Shown piece after piece: positions 1 to 5,628 of a stretch of 7,692 bases of DNA. Numbering within the stretch: the first letter of the stretch is position 1; each line of letters starts with the position of its first letter. The notes under the pieces were generated by a model. The model worked only from the letters and a program-made list of their open reading frames with translations, was not told the origin of the DNA and ran no database searches. The DNA comes from Deltaproteobacteria bacterium. Lineage in GTDB: Bacteria; Desulfobacterota; GWC2-55-46. The position numbers and the translations under genes are program-made. Where the stretch lies: contig JACREV010000038.1 of NCBI GenBank assembly GCA_016218095.1, positions 1-7,692 on the forward strand. The letters run 5' to 3'.

Positions 1-429
1 CTTTCGGCGATGTTCGCCCCGACCTCGTGGGGTACCAAGGCGTGGGAGTTCGTGGCAGTCAAGGACCCTGAGAAAAAGAAGGCGCTCTCGAAGGCGACGG
101 CGCATTCCGCGTTCGTCAAGGACGCGCCTCTCGTAATCGTCGTCTGCTACGACCCGAAGACAGGCAGGCGGTTCAAGGAGGACTCATCCATTTGCGCCGA
201 GCACATACACCTTGAGGCCGTGAACCAGGGGCTCGCAAGCTGTTTCGTCCAGGTCGCCGACGCCGGAGACCCTCCGGGCTCGGCAGAGCCATATGTAAAA
301 AGGCTCCTCAACATCCCTGATAATCTACGCGTACAGTGCATGATGCCGATAGGCTACGCCAAACGGGAGCTCGCGCCGCATAAGGACGGCGAGTTTGACC
401 CTGAGAAGATTCATTACGAAGAATTCTGA
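1..429 (+). CDS. Nitroreductase family protein, 5'-truncated by the window edge
   Basis: The reading frame is open from base 1 and ends at TGA 427-429, giving 142 visible residues. An ATG at base 10 falls inside a conserved block, so it is not the real start. About 30 N-terminal residues, including the usual Arg-Arg-Ser-type FMN-binding segment, should lie upstream of the window. Counting from that ATG, APTSWGTKAWEF (3-14) matches the family's APS..N.QPW.F block. AEHIHLEAVNQGLASCFVQ (63-81) matches the helix with the Gly-Leu-(Gly/Ala)-Ser-Cys-(Trp/Phe) signature. IGYAKRE (114-120) and the C-terminal KIHYEEF match the family end (IGYP...VH.E.F). Members are cytoplasmic flavoproteins that use NAD(P)H to reduce nitro compounds, quinones or other acceptors. 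The physiological substrate cannot be read from this fragment. The next gene is convergent. Confidence 0.85.
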   Translation, partial: LSAMFAPTSWGTKAWEFVAVKDPEKKKALSKATAHSAFVKDAPLVIVVCYDPKTGRRFKEDSSICAEHIHLEAVNQGLASCFVQVADAGDPPGSAEPYVKRLLNIPDNLRVQCMMPIGYAKRELAPHKDGEFDPEKIHYEEF

Positions 430-562
430 GTTGATTTCGTAATTCGTACAACCACCTGCGTCAAATAAAATGCTGAAGCCGCTCGTCATGAAGACACTGG
501 ATTCCCGCTAAAAACACGCGGGAATGACAGTATTGGGGTTTTCGCCGCGCTCGCAATGACAG
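430..562. other. Convergent intergenic gap with repeat fragments
   Basis: These 133 bases separate the 3' ends of the nitroreductase gene (+) and the DUF4105 gene (-). No gene is seen. The right part carries a hairpin repeat (498-529) and a fragment of a second repeat family (548-564). Neither is followed by a clear T-run, so I cannot name an intrinsic terminator with confidence for either gene. Confidence 0.7.
498..529. repeat. Palindromic GCGGGAATGACA-type repeat
   Basis: ATTCCCGC (501-508) and GCGGGAAT (518-525) form a perfect 8-bp stem around a 9-base loop, flanked by CTGG on the left and GACA on the right. The layout CTGGATTCCCGC...GCGGGAATGACA is that of a short dispersed palindrome I recall from many proteobacterial genomes. 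It may form a hairpin at the converging gene ends, but no T-tract follows on either strand. Family assignment is from memory. Confidence 0.6.
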
Positions 563-564
563 CT
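548..564. repeat. Partial copy of the TGTCATTGCGAG-type repeat
   Basis: The 17 bases CGCTCGCAATGACAGCT here are identical to the right end of the inverted-repeat element at 5437-5528 (copy at 5515-5531). Only one arm is present. The last bases overlap the TAG stop codon (563-565 on the - strand) of the DUF4105 gene, so the repeat end abuts the coding sequence exactly. Confidence 0.65.
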
Positions 565-2470
565 AAAAGTACCAGTTCCAGCTCATATTAACATCATTCG
601 AATAAAACCCGTCGAACCTCTCCCTCTTAATATCCAGCCTGAGTGCGTTACCCGGATCTATCGTAAACAGCTGATTGAGCTCGGCTGAGACGATCGTATG
701 CTCGTCGCCGGGGCCAAAGGCCGTTGCCTTTGCCTGAAGGCGCGCCTTCCACTTTTTTGAGACAGGCGCGAGCACCCCGACGGATACGCCCGCGCCGAGG
801 GCGTATCCGTCGTCGAGCCCGCCCCCGACCTTGACCTCGGGCTCTATGAAGCCGTAGATGAGCGCGTCTGTGAACTTGAGGCTCATGCCGGGTCCGGCGT
901 TAAGCCCCAATACGGTCCTGTGTTCGCGCTTCCTTACCTCCTCGCGCTTTAGACCTGATGCAACCTTCCAGGAGACGGGCCTGAAAAACCCGTCGAAGGC
1001 GGAGATGGACGTGATGGACAGGAACATCAGGTCCTCAAGCGAGAGCTTCCTCTCTGTCCAGTTATATCTTAACTCCGAGTCGAGGAATGATATGGCCGCG
1101 CCCGGAAGATACCCCTCGTCCGGGTCCATGAGGTCGTGGTTAGCGGGCCTGAGCCTCAAGTTATTATATGCCGCCCCTGCCTTCGCCCCTATTCCAACCC
1201 CAAGCCTCACTGCCCCGTGCCCGTCTTCAGGCGGCGCCGGCTCTGTTGAAGCGTACTCTACGGGGCCGCCGAGCCTTGAGCGAGCCGATAGGATCTCGAT
1301 ATAGCGCTTCAGGTACTCGTCCTTCACTATCTTTTTCTTTGCGTAGAGGTACTGTACATACTCGGCCGCCAGATCGAATGTCTTTATCCTGTCGTCGTTT
1401 GAACCAACGACAGAGACCGCCTCTTCAGGCGCCCTCTCCCCTTTTGCGAGCCCGCTTGCGAGCATCTTGAGGTCGGGCGCGGCTAGGGATTCTATCCCCC
1501 TTATCCGCGCCGCCTTCGAGGGCCGGAACGACCTCTCCCCTAAATACCCCTTTGCCTCCACGGCCCTTATCGTATCGAGAGGTATGACCCATGCCGGGAG
1601 CGTCTCGGTAAGGTCCGCCTCGGGTCTTGCCGCCTCAAGGAGGAGAAGGAGGTTGTAGGAGCAGTTCTCGTCGAAAAAATAGTATTCAGCGTAGACGTCC
1701 TTCAGCTCCCAGATGTGCCTTACAATGCGCTCCACCTCCTCCTTCGTGAAATCCAGCCTGTACTCCCAGATGTCCCGGTGCTCCATGTTGCTGTACTCTT
1801 TTATCTTCTCGTAATACGGGAGTATCCCGAAGAAGCCCCGGTAATTGCCGAATATCCCCTTGAAGGCGAAGAACAGCCCGTTAGTCTCGTCGGTTATGGC
1901 CGAATAGTTTATGGCATAGGAGAAGAGCTTGGTCCTGGAAGTCGAATCGATCCTCAAAAGCGTATGCCCGAACATCGAGGCCGGAGAGTTCATGTGGGCT
2001 ACCGGAAAAATGAGGGCCGCGCTCTCGGGCCGCGCCGCGTCCATGAGTTCCCTGAAACCCTTGCAGTCCGCGGCCGGGACTTTCGATTCGTCGATCCCGA
2101 GCTCGGTTTTGAGCCACTCGTACCGCGCGATAAACCTGCACCTCGGGTGTCCGTCATTCTCGAGGTCGGTCTTGAAAAAAGACCTGATGGTCTCCGCCAT
2201 CTCCTTTTTCGGGTCGCGTTTGCCTTCTTTGGAGAGGAAAAAAATCGGGTCGTCTATGACGCTCTCAAGGCCGTGGAGGATGGAAGGCTTGTAATGGACG
2301 AGGACGAGCCAGCCCCTCCTCTCGAAGAGACGCGCTGTTTCGGCCTTATCCACAAGCTCGTCGGCGTAGGAAGGCGCTTCGGCCCCGGCTGGGGCGGATA
2401 AAAAGACAAAGAGGCAGGCAAGGAGCCATGCGATGGAGCACGGACCCTGCCGCCTCAAGACGGACCTCAT
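563..2470 (-). CDS. DUF4105 (Lnb-type N-terminal periplasmic domain) protein with predicted outer-membrane beta-barrel
   Basis: The protein has 635 residues. Residues 1-30 look like a Sec signal peptide: basic start, hydrophobic core WLLACLFVFLSA, cleavage likely after AGA (28-30). The central region (about 150-300) carries the two DUF4105 signatures: SPASMFGHTLLRID with His169, and DENCSYNLLLLLEAARP with Cys270. These are the presumed His/Cys pair of a papain-like or acyltransferase-like fold. Cys111 and Cys136 could form a disulfide. From about residue 418 the sequence alternates as in beta-strands (AVRLGVGIGAKAG, GYALGAGVSVGVLAP) and ends SWNWYF with a terminal Phe, the usual BAM signal of an outer-membrane barrel. 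In Bacteroides, a DUF4105 protein (Lnb) N-acylates lipoproteins. Whether this barrel-fused form does so is unknown. It lies 17 bases after the DUF3015 gene. GAGGGC (2481-2486), 10 bases before the ATG, is a plausible ribosome site. Confidence 0.85.
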   Translation of the reverse strand: MRSVLRRQGPCSIAWLLACLFVFLSAPAGAEAPSYADELVDKAETARLFERRGWLVLVHYKPSILHGLESVIDDPIFFLSKEGKRDPKKEMAETIRSFFKTDLENDGHPRCRFIARYEWLKTELGIDESKVPAADCKGFRELMDAARPESAALIFPVAHMNSPASMFGHTLLRIDSTSRTKLFSYAINYSAITDETNGLFFAFKGIFGNYRGFFGILPYYEKIKEYSNMEHRDIWEYRLDFTKEEVERIVRHIWELKDVYAEYYFFDENCSYNLLLLLEAARPEADLTETLPAWVIPLDTIRAVEAKGYLGERSFRPSKAARIRGIESLAAPDLKMLASGLAKGERAPEEAVSVVGSNDDRIKTFDLAAEYVQYLYAKKKIVKDEYLKRYIEILSARSRLGGPVEYASTEPAPPEDGHGAVRLGVGIGAKAGAAYNNLRLRPANHDLMDPDEGYLPGAAISFLDSELRYNWTERKLSLEDLMFLSITSISAFDGFFRPVSWKVASGLKREEVRKREHRTVLGLNAGPGMSLKFTDALIYGFIEPEVKVGGGLDDGYALGAGVSVGVLAPVSKKWKARLQAKATAFGPGDEHTIVSAELNQLFTIDPGNALRLDIKRERFDGFYSNDVNMSWNWYF

Positions 2471-2487
2471 CTATACAAACGCCCTCG

Positions 2488-2967
2488 TCAGTTCTTTACG
2501 GTAGCGATGCCGTCGAGGACGTCGGCGGACTCGACCTTGCCGGAGGCGTATATCATACCGAAGTTCGCCTGCAGGGACGCGTAGAAGACCGGCTTCTGCT
2601 CAGAGGGGATATCGAGGAGCTCCGAGAGGGTGTCGAGCGTCTCGCCGCCCCCCGCCGCTATGTCCTGCGCAAGGGTGTCCATGTTGTCGGCGACGAACCT
2701 TTTCACCTTGTCGTTGTAGACGAACCTCGCGGGCTGTTTGCACTCGAGCGTGCCGGACGAGATGCCGAATGTCTGGTTGCCGAGCGTCTGGTTGGTGGTC
2801 ACGGCCAGGGCCTGGAAGACCGCTGTGTCCTGCTCCTTCATGATGACGGACCCGAGCCCGCACCCGACGTTCTCGGCGAATGTGCCCTGGGCGATTGACA
2901 CGCCCGGAATAACGGCCCCGATCGCGAGCGCAAGGACAAGCCCCGCGCCCATAAGCTGCCTTTTCAT
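2488..2967 (-). CDS. DUF3015 family secreted protein
   Basis: The protein has 159 residues. Residues 1-26 form a signal peptide (MKRQ start, hydrophobic LVLALAIGAVI core, cleavage likely after SIA at 26). The mature part shows the DUF3015 hallmarks: NVGCGLGSVIM (33-43), then TTNQTLGNQTFGISSGTLEC (57-76). Cys36 and Cys76 are the only cysteines of the mature chain and could be disulfide-bonded in the periplasm. The C-terminal half is helical and rich in Asp/Glu/Leu, with no membrane segment. The start is well supported: AGGGAGG (2974-2980) sits 6 bases before the ATG, under a good promoter. It is the first gene of a likely two-gene operon with the DUF4105 protein. I recall DUF3015 and DUF4105 genes occurring together in other proteobacteria. 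The molecular function of the family is unknown. Confidence 0.85.
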   Translation of the reverse strand: MKRQLMGAGLVLALAIGAVIPGVSIAQGTFAENVGCGLGSVIMKEQDTAVFQALAVTTNQTLGNQTFGISSGTLECKQPARFVYNDKVKRFVADNMDTLAQDIAAGGGETLDTLSELLDIPSEQKPVFYASLQANFGMIYASGKVESADVLDGIATVKN

Positions 2968-2973
2968 TCAGCA

Positions 2974-2980
2974 CCTCCCT
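2974..2980 (-). promoter_or_regulatory. Strong Shine-Dalgarno site of the DUF3015 gene
   Basis: On the - strand AGGGAGG lies 6 bases before the ATG at 2967. It fixes that ATG as the start of the small secreted protein. Confidence 0.8.
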
Positions 2981-2996
2981 GAAATTATTTTTACTG

Positions 2997-3024
2997 AATA
3001 TAATTCAAAAAAGCGCGTTGTCAA
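2997..3024 (-). promoter_or_regulatory. Predicted sigma70 promoter of the DUF3015-DUF4105 operon
   Basis: On the - strand TTGACA (3019-3024) is a perfect -35 box, followed after 16 bases by TATATT (2997-3002), a 5/6 match to the -10 box. Transcription should start near 2990, leaving a leader of about 22 bases with the ribosome site. An A/T tract at 3037-3052, just upstream of the -35 box, resembles an UP element. No operator-like dyad is evident between promoter and gene. Confidence 0.7.
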
Positions 3025-3060
3025 TGAAATGTGGAAAGTTTTTTTATAAAAACGGAGGAC

Positions 3061-3114
3061 GGGTGTAAAAGGGGTTTACAGGGGGAAAAGGGGGTTACGG
3101 TGGTATTTACGGGG
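3061..3114 (+). repeat. G-run tract with 10-base phasing (possible G-quadruplex)
   Basis: Runs of three to five G begin at 3061, 3071, 3081, 3090 and 3111, separated by A/T-rich spacers such as TTTACA, AAAA and TTTAC. The first four runs (3061-3094) have loops of 7, 6 and 4 bases, which fits the usual G-quadruplex pattern. The tract can also be read as a decayed 10-base tandem repeat near GGGGTTTACA. It lies about 37 bases upstream of the -35 box of the DUF3015 operon. Confidence 0.5.
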
Positions 3115-3156
3115 ATTTAATACCGTGTAAGGACTGGCGTGAGGCGTACTGCTTGC

Positions 3157-3181
3157 GGGTTCAGGTTTGTAACCTGAACCC
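3157..3181. repeat. Left hairpin palindrome of the fold-back element
   Basis: GGGTTCAGGTT (3157-3167, left of the loop) pairs with AACCTGAACCC (3171-3181) across the 3-base loop TGT. This is a perfect 11-bp stem, itself part of the 29-base outer inverted repeat. Confidence 0.8.
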
Positions 3182-3609
3182 ATTAACTCGTAACAAGAAT
3201 ATACGCCTTGTATGTGCTCATCGAAACTTTTGCGAAAGGCCTTTTTGCGCGCTCATTTCCCAGAGGGAGAACTTCTTGCTGTTTTTTTTGTTTTTCAGAA
3301 ATACCCAGGCATGGGGTGAGCGACCTTAAGGGAGGAAGCTATATCGCGAAGCGCGAGCGTCCGAGGAAGTAAAAAGGCGCGACAGCTTACTCAGGGGCGA
3401 GCGGTCCTCGCCGGACTGGCAAAGTTCGTATCGAAGGCGATTCGTTTACCTATACCTCTATAGCTTCCGAAGAACTCTGGCACCGCGCCGAGCGGGGAGG
3501 GGGAGGGCGTAGCGAGAAGCCCCATGCCGAAAAAAAGCCCGGCAGGGCGCAAAAGGCTTTGGGTAAAAAATTCAAACCGCCCGGAAGCGCGTATAGGGTC
3601 ACGAATCAA

Positions 3610-3634
3610 GGGTTCAGGTTACAAACCTGAACCC
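3610..3634 (-). terminator. Right hairpin palindrome, possible terminator after proS
   Basis: The same 11-bp stem with a 3-base loop appears here in opposite orientation, starting 16 bases after the proS stop codon. On the - strand it is followed by TTGATTC, a weak T-tract. It could stop or stabilise the proS transcript, though termination is an inference. It also forms the right end of the 486-base fold-back element. Confidence 0.45.
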
Positions 3635-3650
3635 GCAAAGAGGTAACCGC

Positions 3651-5351
3651 CTATCCCCTTACGAACTTCACCGCCTCGGCAACCGCCTCTTCCTTCTTGA
3701 CAAGCCTCATCGCCCCGCCCTTCCGCTCCTTCAACTCGACGAGCCCCTCTTTCAGGTTCCGCTCGCCTATGGTTATCCGCAAGGGTATGCCGATGAGGTC
3801 CGCGTCCTTGAACTTTACTCCCGCCCTCTCGTCCCGGTCATCCAGCAGTACGTCCAGCCCCGCGTCTTTAAGCTCCGCGTATATCGCCTCTGCCGCGGCT
3901 GTCGTGCCCGCGTCCTTCACGTTTACAGGCACGACCTCGCAGTCGAACGGCGAGAGCGGCTTCGGCCAGATGATCCCGAAATCGTCGTGGTTCTGCTCGA
4001 TGGAGGCCGCGGCGGTCCTGCCGATCCCTATGCCGTAGCAACCCATGATGATAGGGCGTTCCTTGCCTTCCTCGTCGAGGAAGTTCGCGGACATCGCCTT
4101 TGAATACTTTGTGCCGAGCTTGAAGACGTGGCCGACCTCTATCCCGCGCTTTATCGTGAGCGTCCCCCTGCACCGGGGGCATCCGTCTCCCTCGACCGCG
4201 TTCCTTATGTCGGCGTACTCGGGGGTAAAGTCCCTCCCCGGGTTGACGTTTAATATGTGCGCGTCGACTTCATTAGCCCCTGTGGCGGCGTCCTTCATCG
4301 AGCGCACGCTCAGGTCGGCCACTATCCTGACTTTAAGCCCCACGGGCCCGGCGAACCCGACAGGCGCGCCGGTTACCTCTTTGACCCTCGCTTCGTCAGC
4401 AAGTTTTACCCACGATGCGTCAATGGCCCTGTTGAGCTTCATCTCATTCAGGTCAAAATCGCCCCTTACAAGCGCCGCGACGGTCCCCTTGTCGGTCTCA
4501 TAGATAAGCGTCTTGATAAGGCCGGAGGGTTTTATCTTCAGGTACGCGCTTACCTCTTCTATCGTCCTCTTATTGGGCGTCATCACCTTTTCTATCTTTT
4601 TATCAGACGGTGCGCCGGGTGCGGTCTCCGGGGCCCTCACCTCGGCCCTCTCGACGTTTGCGGCGTACGAACACTTATCACAGGCCGCTATCGCGTCCTC
4701 ACCGGTTTCGGCCAGGACCATGAACTCGTGCGAGAACCTTCCTCCTATGGCCCCGGTCTCTGCCTCGACGGCCCTGAACTCGAGTGAGCACCGCTCGAAA
4801 ATCCGGGTGTAGGTCTCGTACATGTTCTGATATTCCTTATCAGCGCTCTCGTCGGTCGCGTGGAAGGAGTACGCGTCCTTCATGACGAATTCGCGCCCCC
4901 TCATGAGGCCGAAGCGGGGGCGTATCTCGTCCCTGAACTTCGTCTGTATCTGATATAAGTTCAGGGGTAGCTCCCTGTATGAGCGGACCTCCCTCCTTAC
5001 CATATCCGTTATGACCTCTTCGTGCGTGGGGCCGAGACAGAAGTCCCTGTCGTGGCGGTCCTTTAAGCGGAGGAGCTCTCTTCCGTACTCGTCCCACCTG
5101 CCGCTCTCCTTCCAGAGCTCGGAGGGGACGACCATCGGCATCATGACCTCCTGCGCCCCCGCCCTGTTCATCTCCTCGCGGACGATACCCTCGACCTTGC
5201 GGACGGCGCGGAGCCCCATCGGCAGGAGGTTGTATATCCCGGCCGCGACCTTCCTTATCATCCCTGCCCGCATCATGAGTTTTTGGCTGACGACGTCCGC
5301 GTCAGACGGGGTCTCCTTGAGTGTGGGAAGAAGCATCCTTGAGAATCGCAT
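3651..5351 (-). CDS. proS: Prolyl-tRNA synthetase (bacterial type with editing insertion)
   Basis: This cytoplasmic class II synthetase charges tRNA-Pro with proline. The 566 residues match the family's usual 565-575. The N-terminus MRFSRMLLPTLKETPSDADV is canonical. GPTHEE (107-112) and the motif 2 region from TKFRDEIRPRFG to MKDAYSF (137-163) build the active site, and motif 3 is GCYGIGIGRTAAASIEQ (437-453). Between them lies the YbaK-like insertion (about 245-390) that removes mischarged alanine. GLIKTLIY (277-284) supplies the Lys expected in it. Cysteine pairs CDKC (224-227) and CPRC (391-394) flank the insertion. The anticodon-binding domain is about 470-566 (LLDDRDERAGVKFKDADLIG). I chose the ATG at 5351: AAGGA (5359-5363) sits 7 bases upstream. 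An in-frame ATG at 5420 would add 23 unrelated residues and run through a terminator hairpin. All key motifs are intact. Confidence 0.97.
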   Translation of the reverse strand: MRFSRMLLPTLKETPSDADVVSQKLMMRAGMIRKVAAGIYNLLPMGLRAVRKVEGIVREEMNRAGAQEVMMPMVVPSELWKESGRWDEYGRELLRLKDRHDRDFCLGPTHEEVITDMVRREVRSYRELPLNLYQIQTKFRDEIRPRFGLMRGREFVMKDAYSFHATDESADKEYQNMYETYTRIFERCSLEFRAVEAETGAIGGRFSHEFMVLAETGEDAIAACDKCSYAANVERAEVRAPETAPGAPSDKKIEKVMTPNKRTIEEVSAYLKIKPSGLIKTLIYETDKGTVAALVRGDFDLNEMKLNRAIDASWVKLADEARVKEVTGAPVGFAGPVGLKVRIVADLSVRSMKDAATGANEVDAHILNVNPGRDFTPEYADIRNAVEGDGCPRCRGTLTIKRGIEVGHVFKLGTKYSKAMSANFLDEEGKERPIIMGCYGIGIGRTAAASIEQNHDDFGIIWPKPLSPFDCEVVPVNVKDAGTTAAAEAIYAELKDAGLDVLLDDRDERAGVKFKDADLIGIPLRITIGERNLKEGLVELKERKGGAMRLVKKEEAVAEAVKFVRG

Positions 5352-5358
5352 AGTATCG

Positions 5359-5363
5359 TCCTT
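5359..5363 (-). promoter_or_regulatory. Ribosome binding site deciding the proS start
   Basis: AAGGA on the - strand, 7 bases before the ATG at 5351, supports this start over the in-frame ATG at 5420. Confidence 0.7.
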
Positions 5364-5386
5364 GTATTTTTTTTGGGAGTGGGTGC

Positions 5387-5418
5387 AAAAAAAGGCCGGG
5401 CTTGACGACCGGCTTTTC
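5387..5418 (-). terminator. Rho-independent terminator between the PpiD-like gene and proS
   Basis: On the - strand GCCGG and CCGGC form a 5-bp GC stem around a 9-base loop. The stem extends by A-T pairs beyond one bulged C and is followed by seven T (5387-5393). It lies about 210 bases after the stop of the isomerase gene and 36 bases before the proS start, so it should separate the two transcripts. I see no convincing promoter in the 35 bases between it and proS. The proS promoter may lie upstream of the hairpin, or some read-through may occur. Confidence 0.65.
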
Positions 5419-5436
5419 AATGTAATGATGAGGCCT

Positions 5437-5528
5437 TGTCATTGCGAGGAGCCTATTTTGCGACGAAGCAATCACAAGGGCTTAAATTCACCAAAAGATA
5501 AGATTGCTTCGCTTCGCTCGCAATGACA
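5437..5528. repeat. TGTCATTGCGAG-type inverted-repeat element (MITE-like)
   Basis: The left arm begins TGTCATTGCGAGGAG at 5437 and ends GACGAAGCAATC at 5473. The right arm (5502-5528) reads GATTGCTTCGCTTCGC then TCGCAATGACA. The arms are inverted repeats, perfect at both ends, with about ten extra bases (near 5451-5461) in the left arm. The spacer is 28 bases. I recognise this from memory as a widespread short non-coding repeat of many proteobacterial and related genomes. A one-arm copy occurs at 548-564. It carries no ORF. Confidence 0.75.
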
Positions 5529-5628
5529 GCTTGTTTTGAGCAGTCCTCGCCGTACAGGCCCATATCCATCGGCCGCCACTCCGATACGCATCAGAGGTCC
5601 CGACTGAAGCCAGCCCTGCGCCGAGCAG
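5529..5628. other. Short intergenic remnant with no recognised feature
   Basis: About 100 GC-rich bases lie between the inverted-repeat element and the stop codon of the PpiD-like gene. I see no ORF, hairpin with T-run or RNA gene here. It belongs to the 3' region of the isomerase transcript. Confidence 0.5.

Larger units (their letters stand above)
3153..3638. repeat. Nested fold-back element bounded by 29-base inverted repeats
   Basis: The stretches 3153-3181 and 3610-3638 are perfect reverse complements over 29 bases. Between them lie further inverted pairs centred near 3400: an imperfect pair at 3236-3252/3545-3560, GGCATGGGG 3308-3316 with CCCCATGCC 3520-3528, and GGAAGCTATA 3334-3343 with TATAGCTTCC 3459-3468. 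An inner pair, 3359-3367/3406-3417, has a 3-base bulge. The whole 486 bases could fold into one long imperfect hairpin. No transposase and no convincing ORF is inside, and I found no target-site duplication at the ends. It may be a miniature mobile element, a decayed repeat, or a structured RNA. I recognise no known RNA family in it. Confidence 0.6.

Noticed and set aside
1715..2401. 228-residue ORF on the + strand
   Set aside because: It is antisense to the DUF4105 gene, whose signal peptide, His/Cys motifs and barrel end are all in the other frame. It is a shadow frame.
3102..3124. Small hairpin GGTATT...AATACC
   Set aside because: Only 6 bp with an 11-base loop and no T-run. It is too weak to call a terminator or operator.
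3391..3609. 72-residue ORF on the - strand inside the fold-back region
   Set aside because: Its composition is rich in Arg, Pro, Ser and Phe with no domain I recognise. It overlaps the right half of the inverted-repeat structure, and I see no ribosome site. It is best explained as a chance frame in the repeat.
3153..3638. RNase P RNA, tmRNA, 6S RNA or group II intron in the fold-back region
   Set aside because: I looked on both strands for the conserved RNase P and tmRNA core sequences and saw none. The size and helix order do not fit 6S RNA, and there is no reverse transcriptase for an intron.
5011..5526. 171-residue ORF on the + strand crossing the proS start and the repeat
   Set aside because: It is antisense to proS, and its last third is translated repeat sequence (CHCEEPILRRSNHKG). 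That phrase is typical of spurious proteins from this repeat family.
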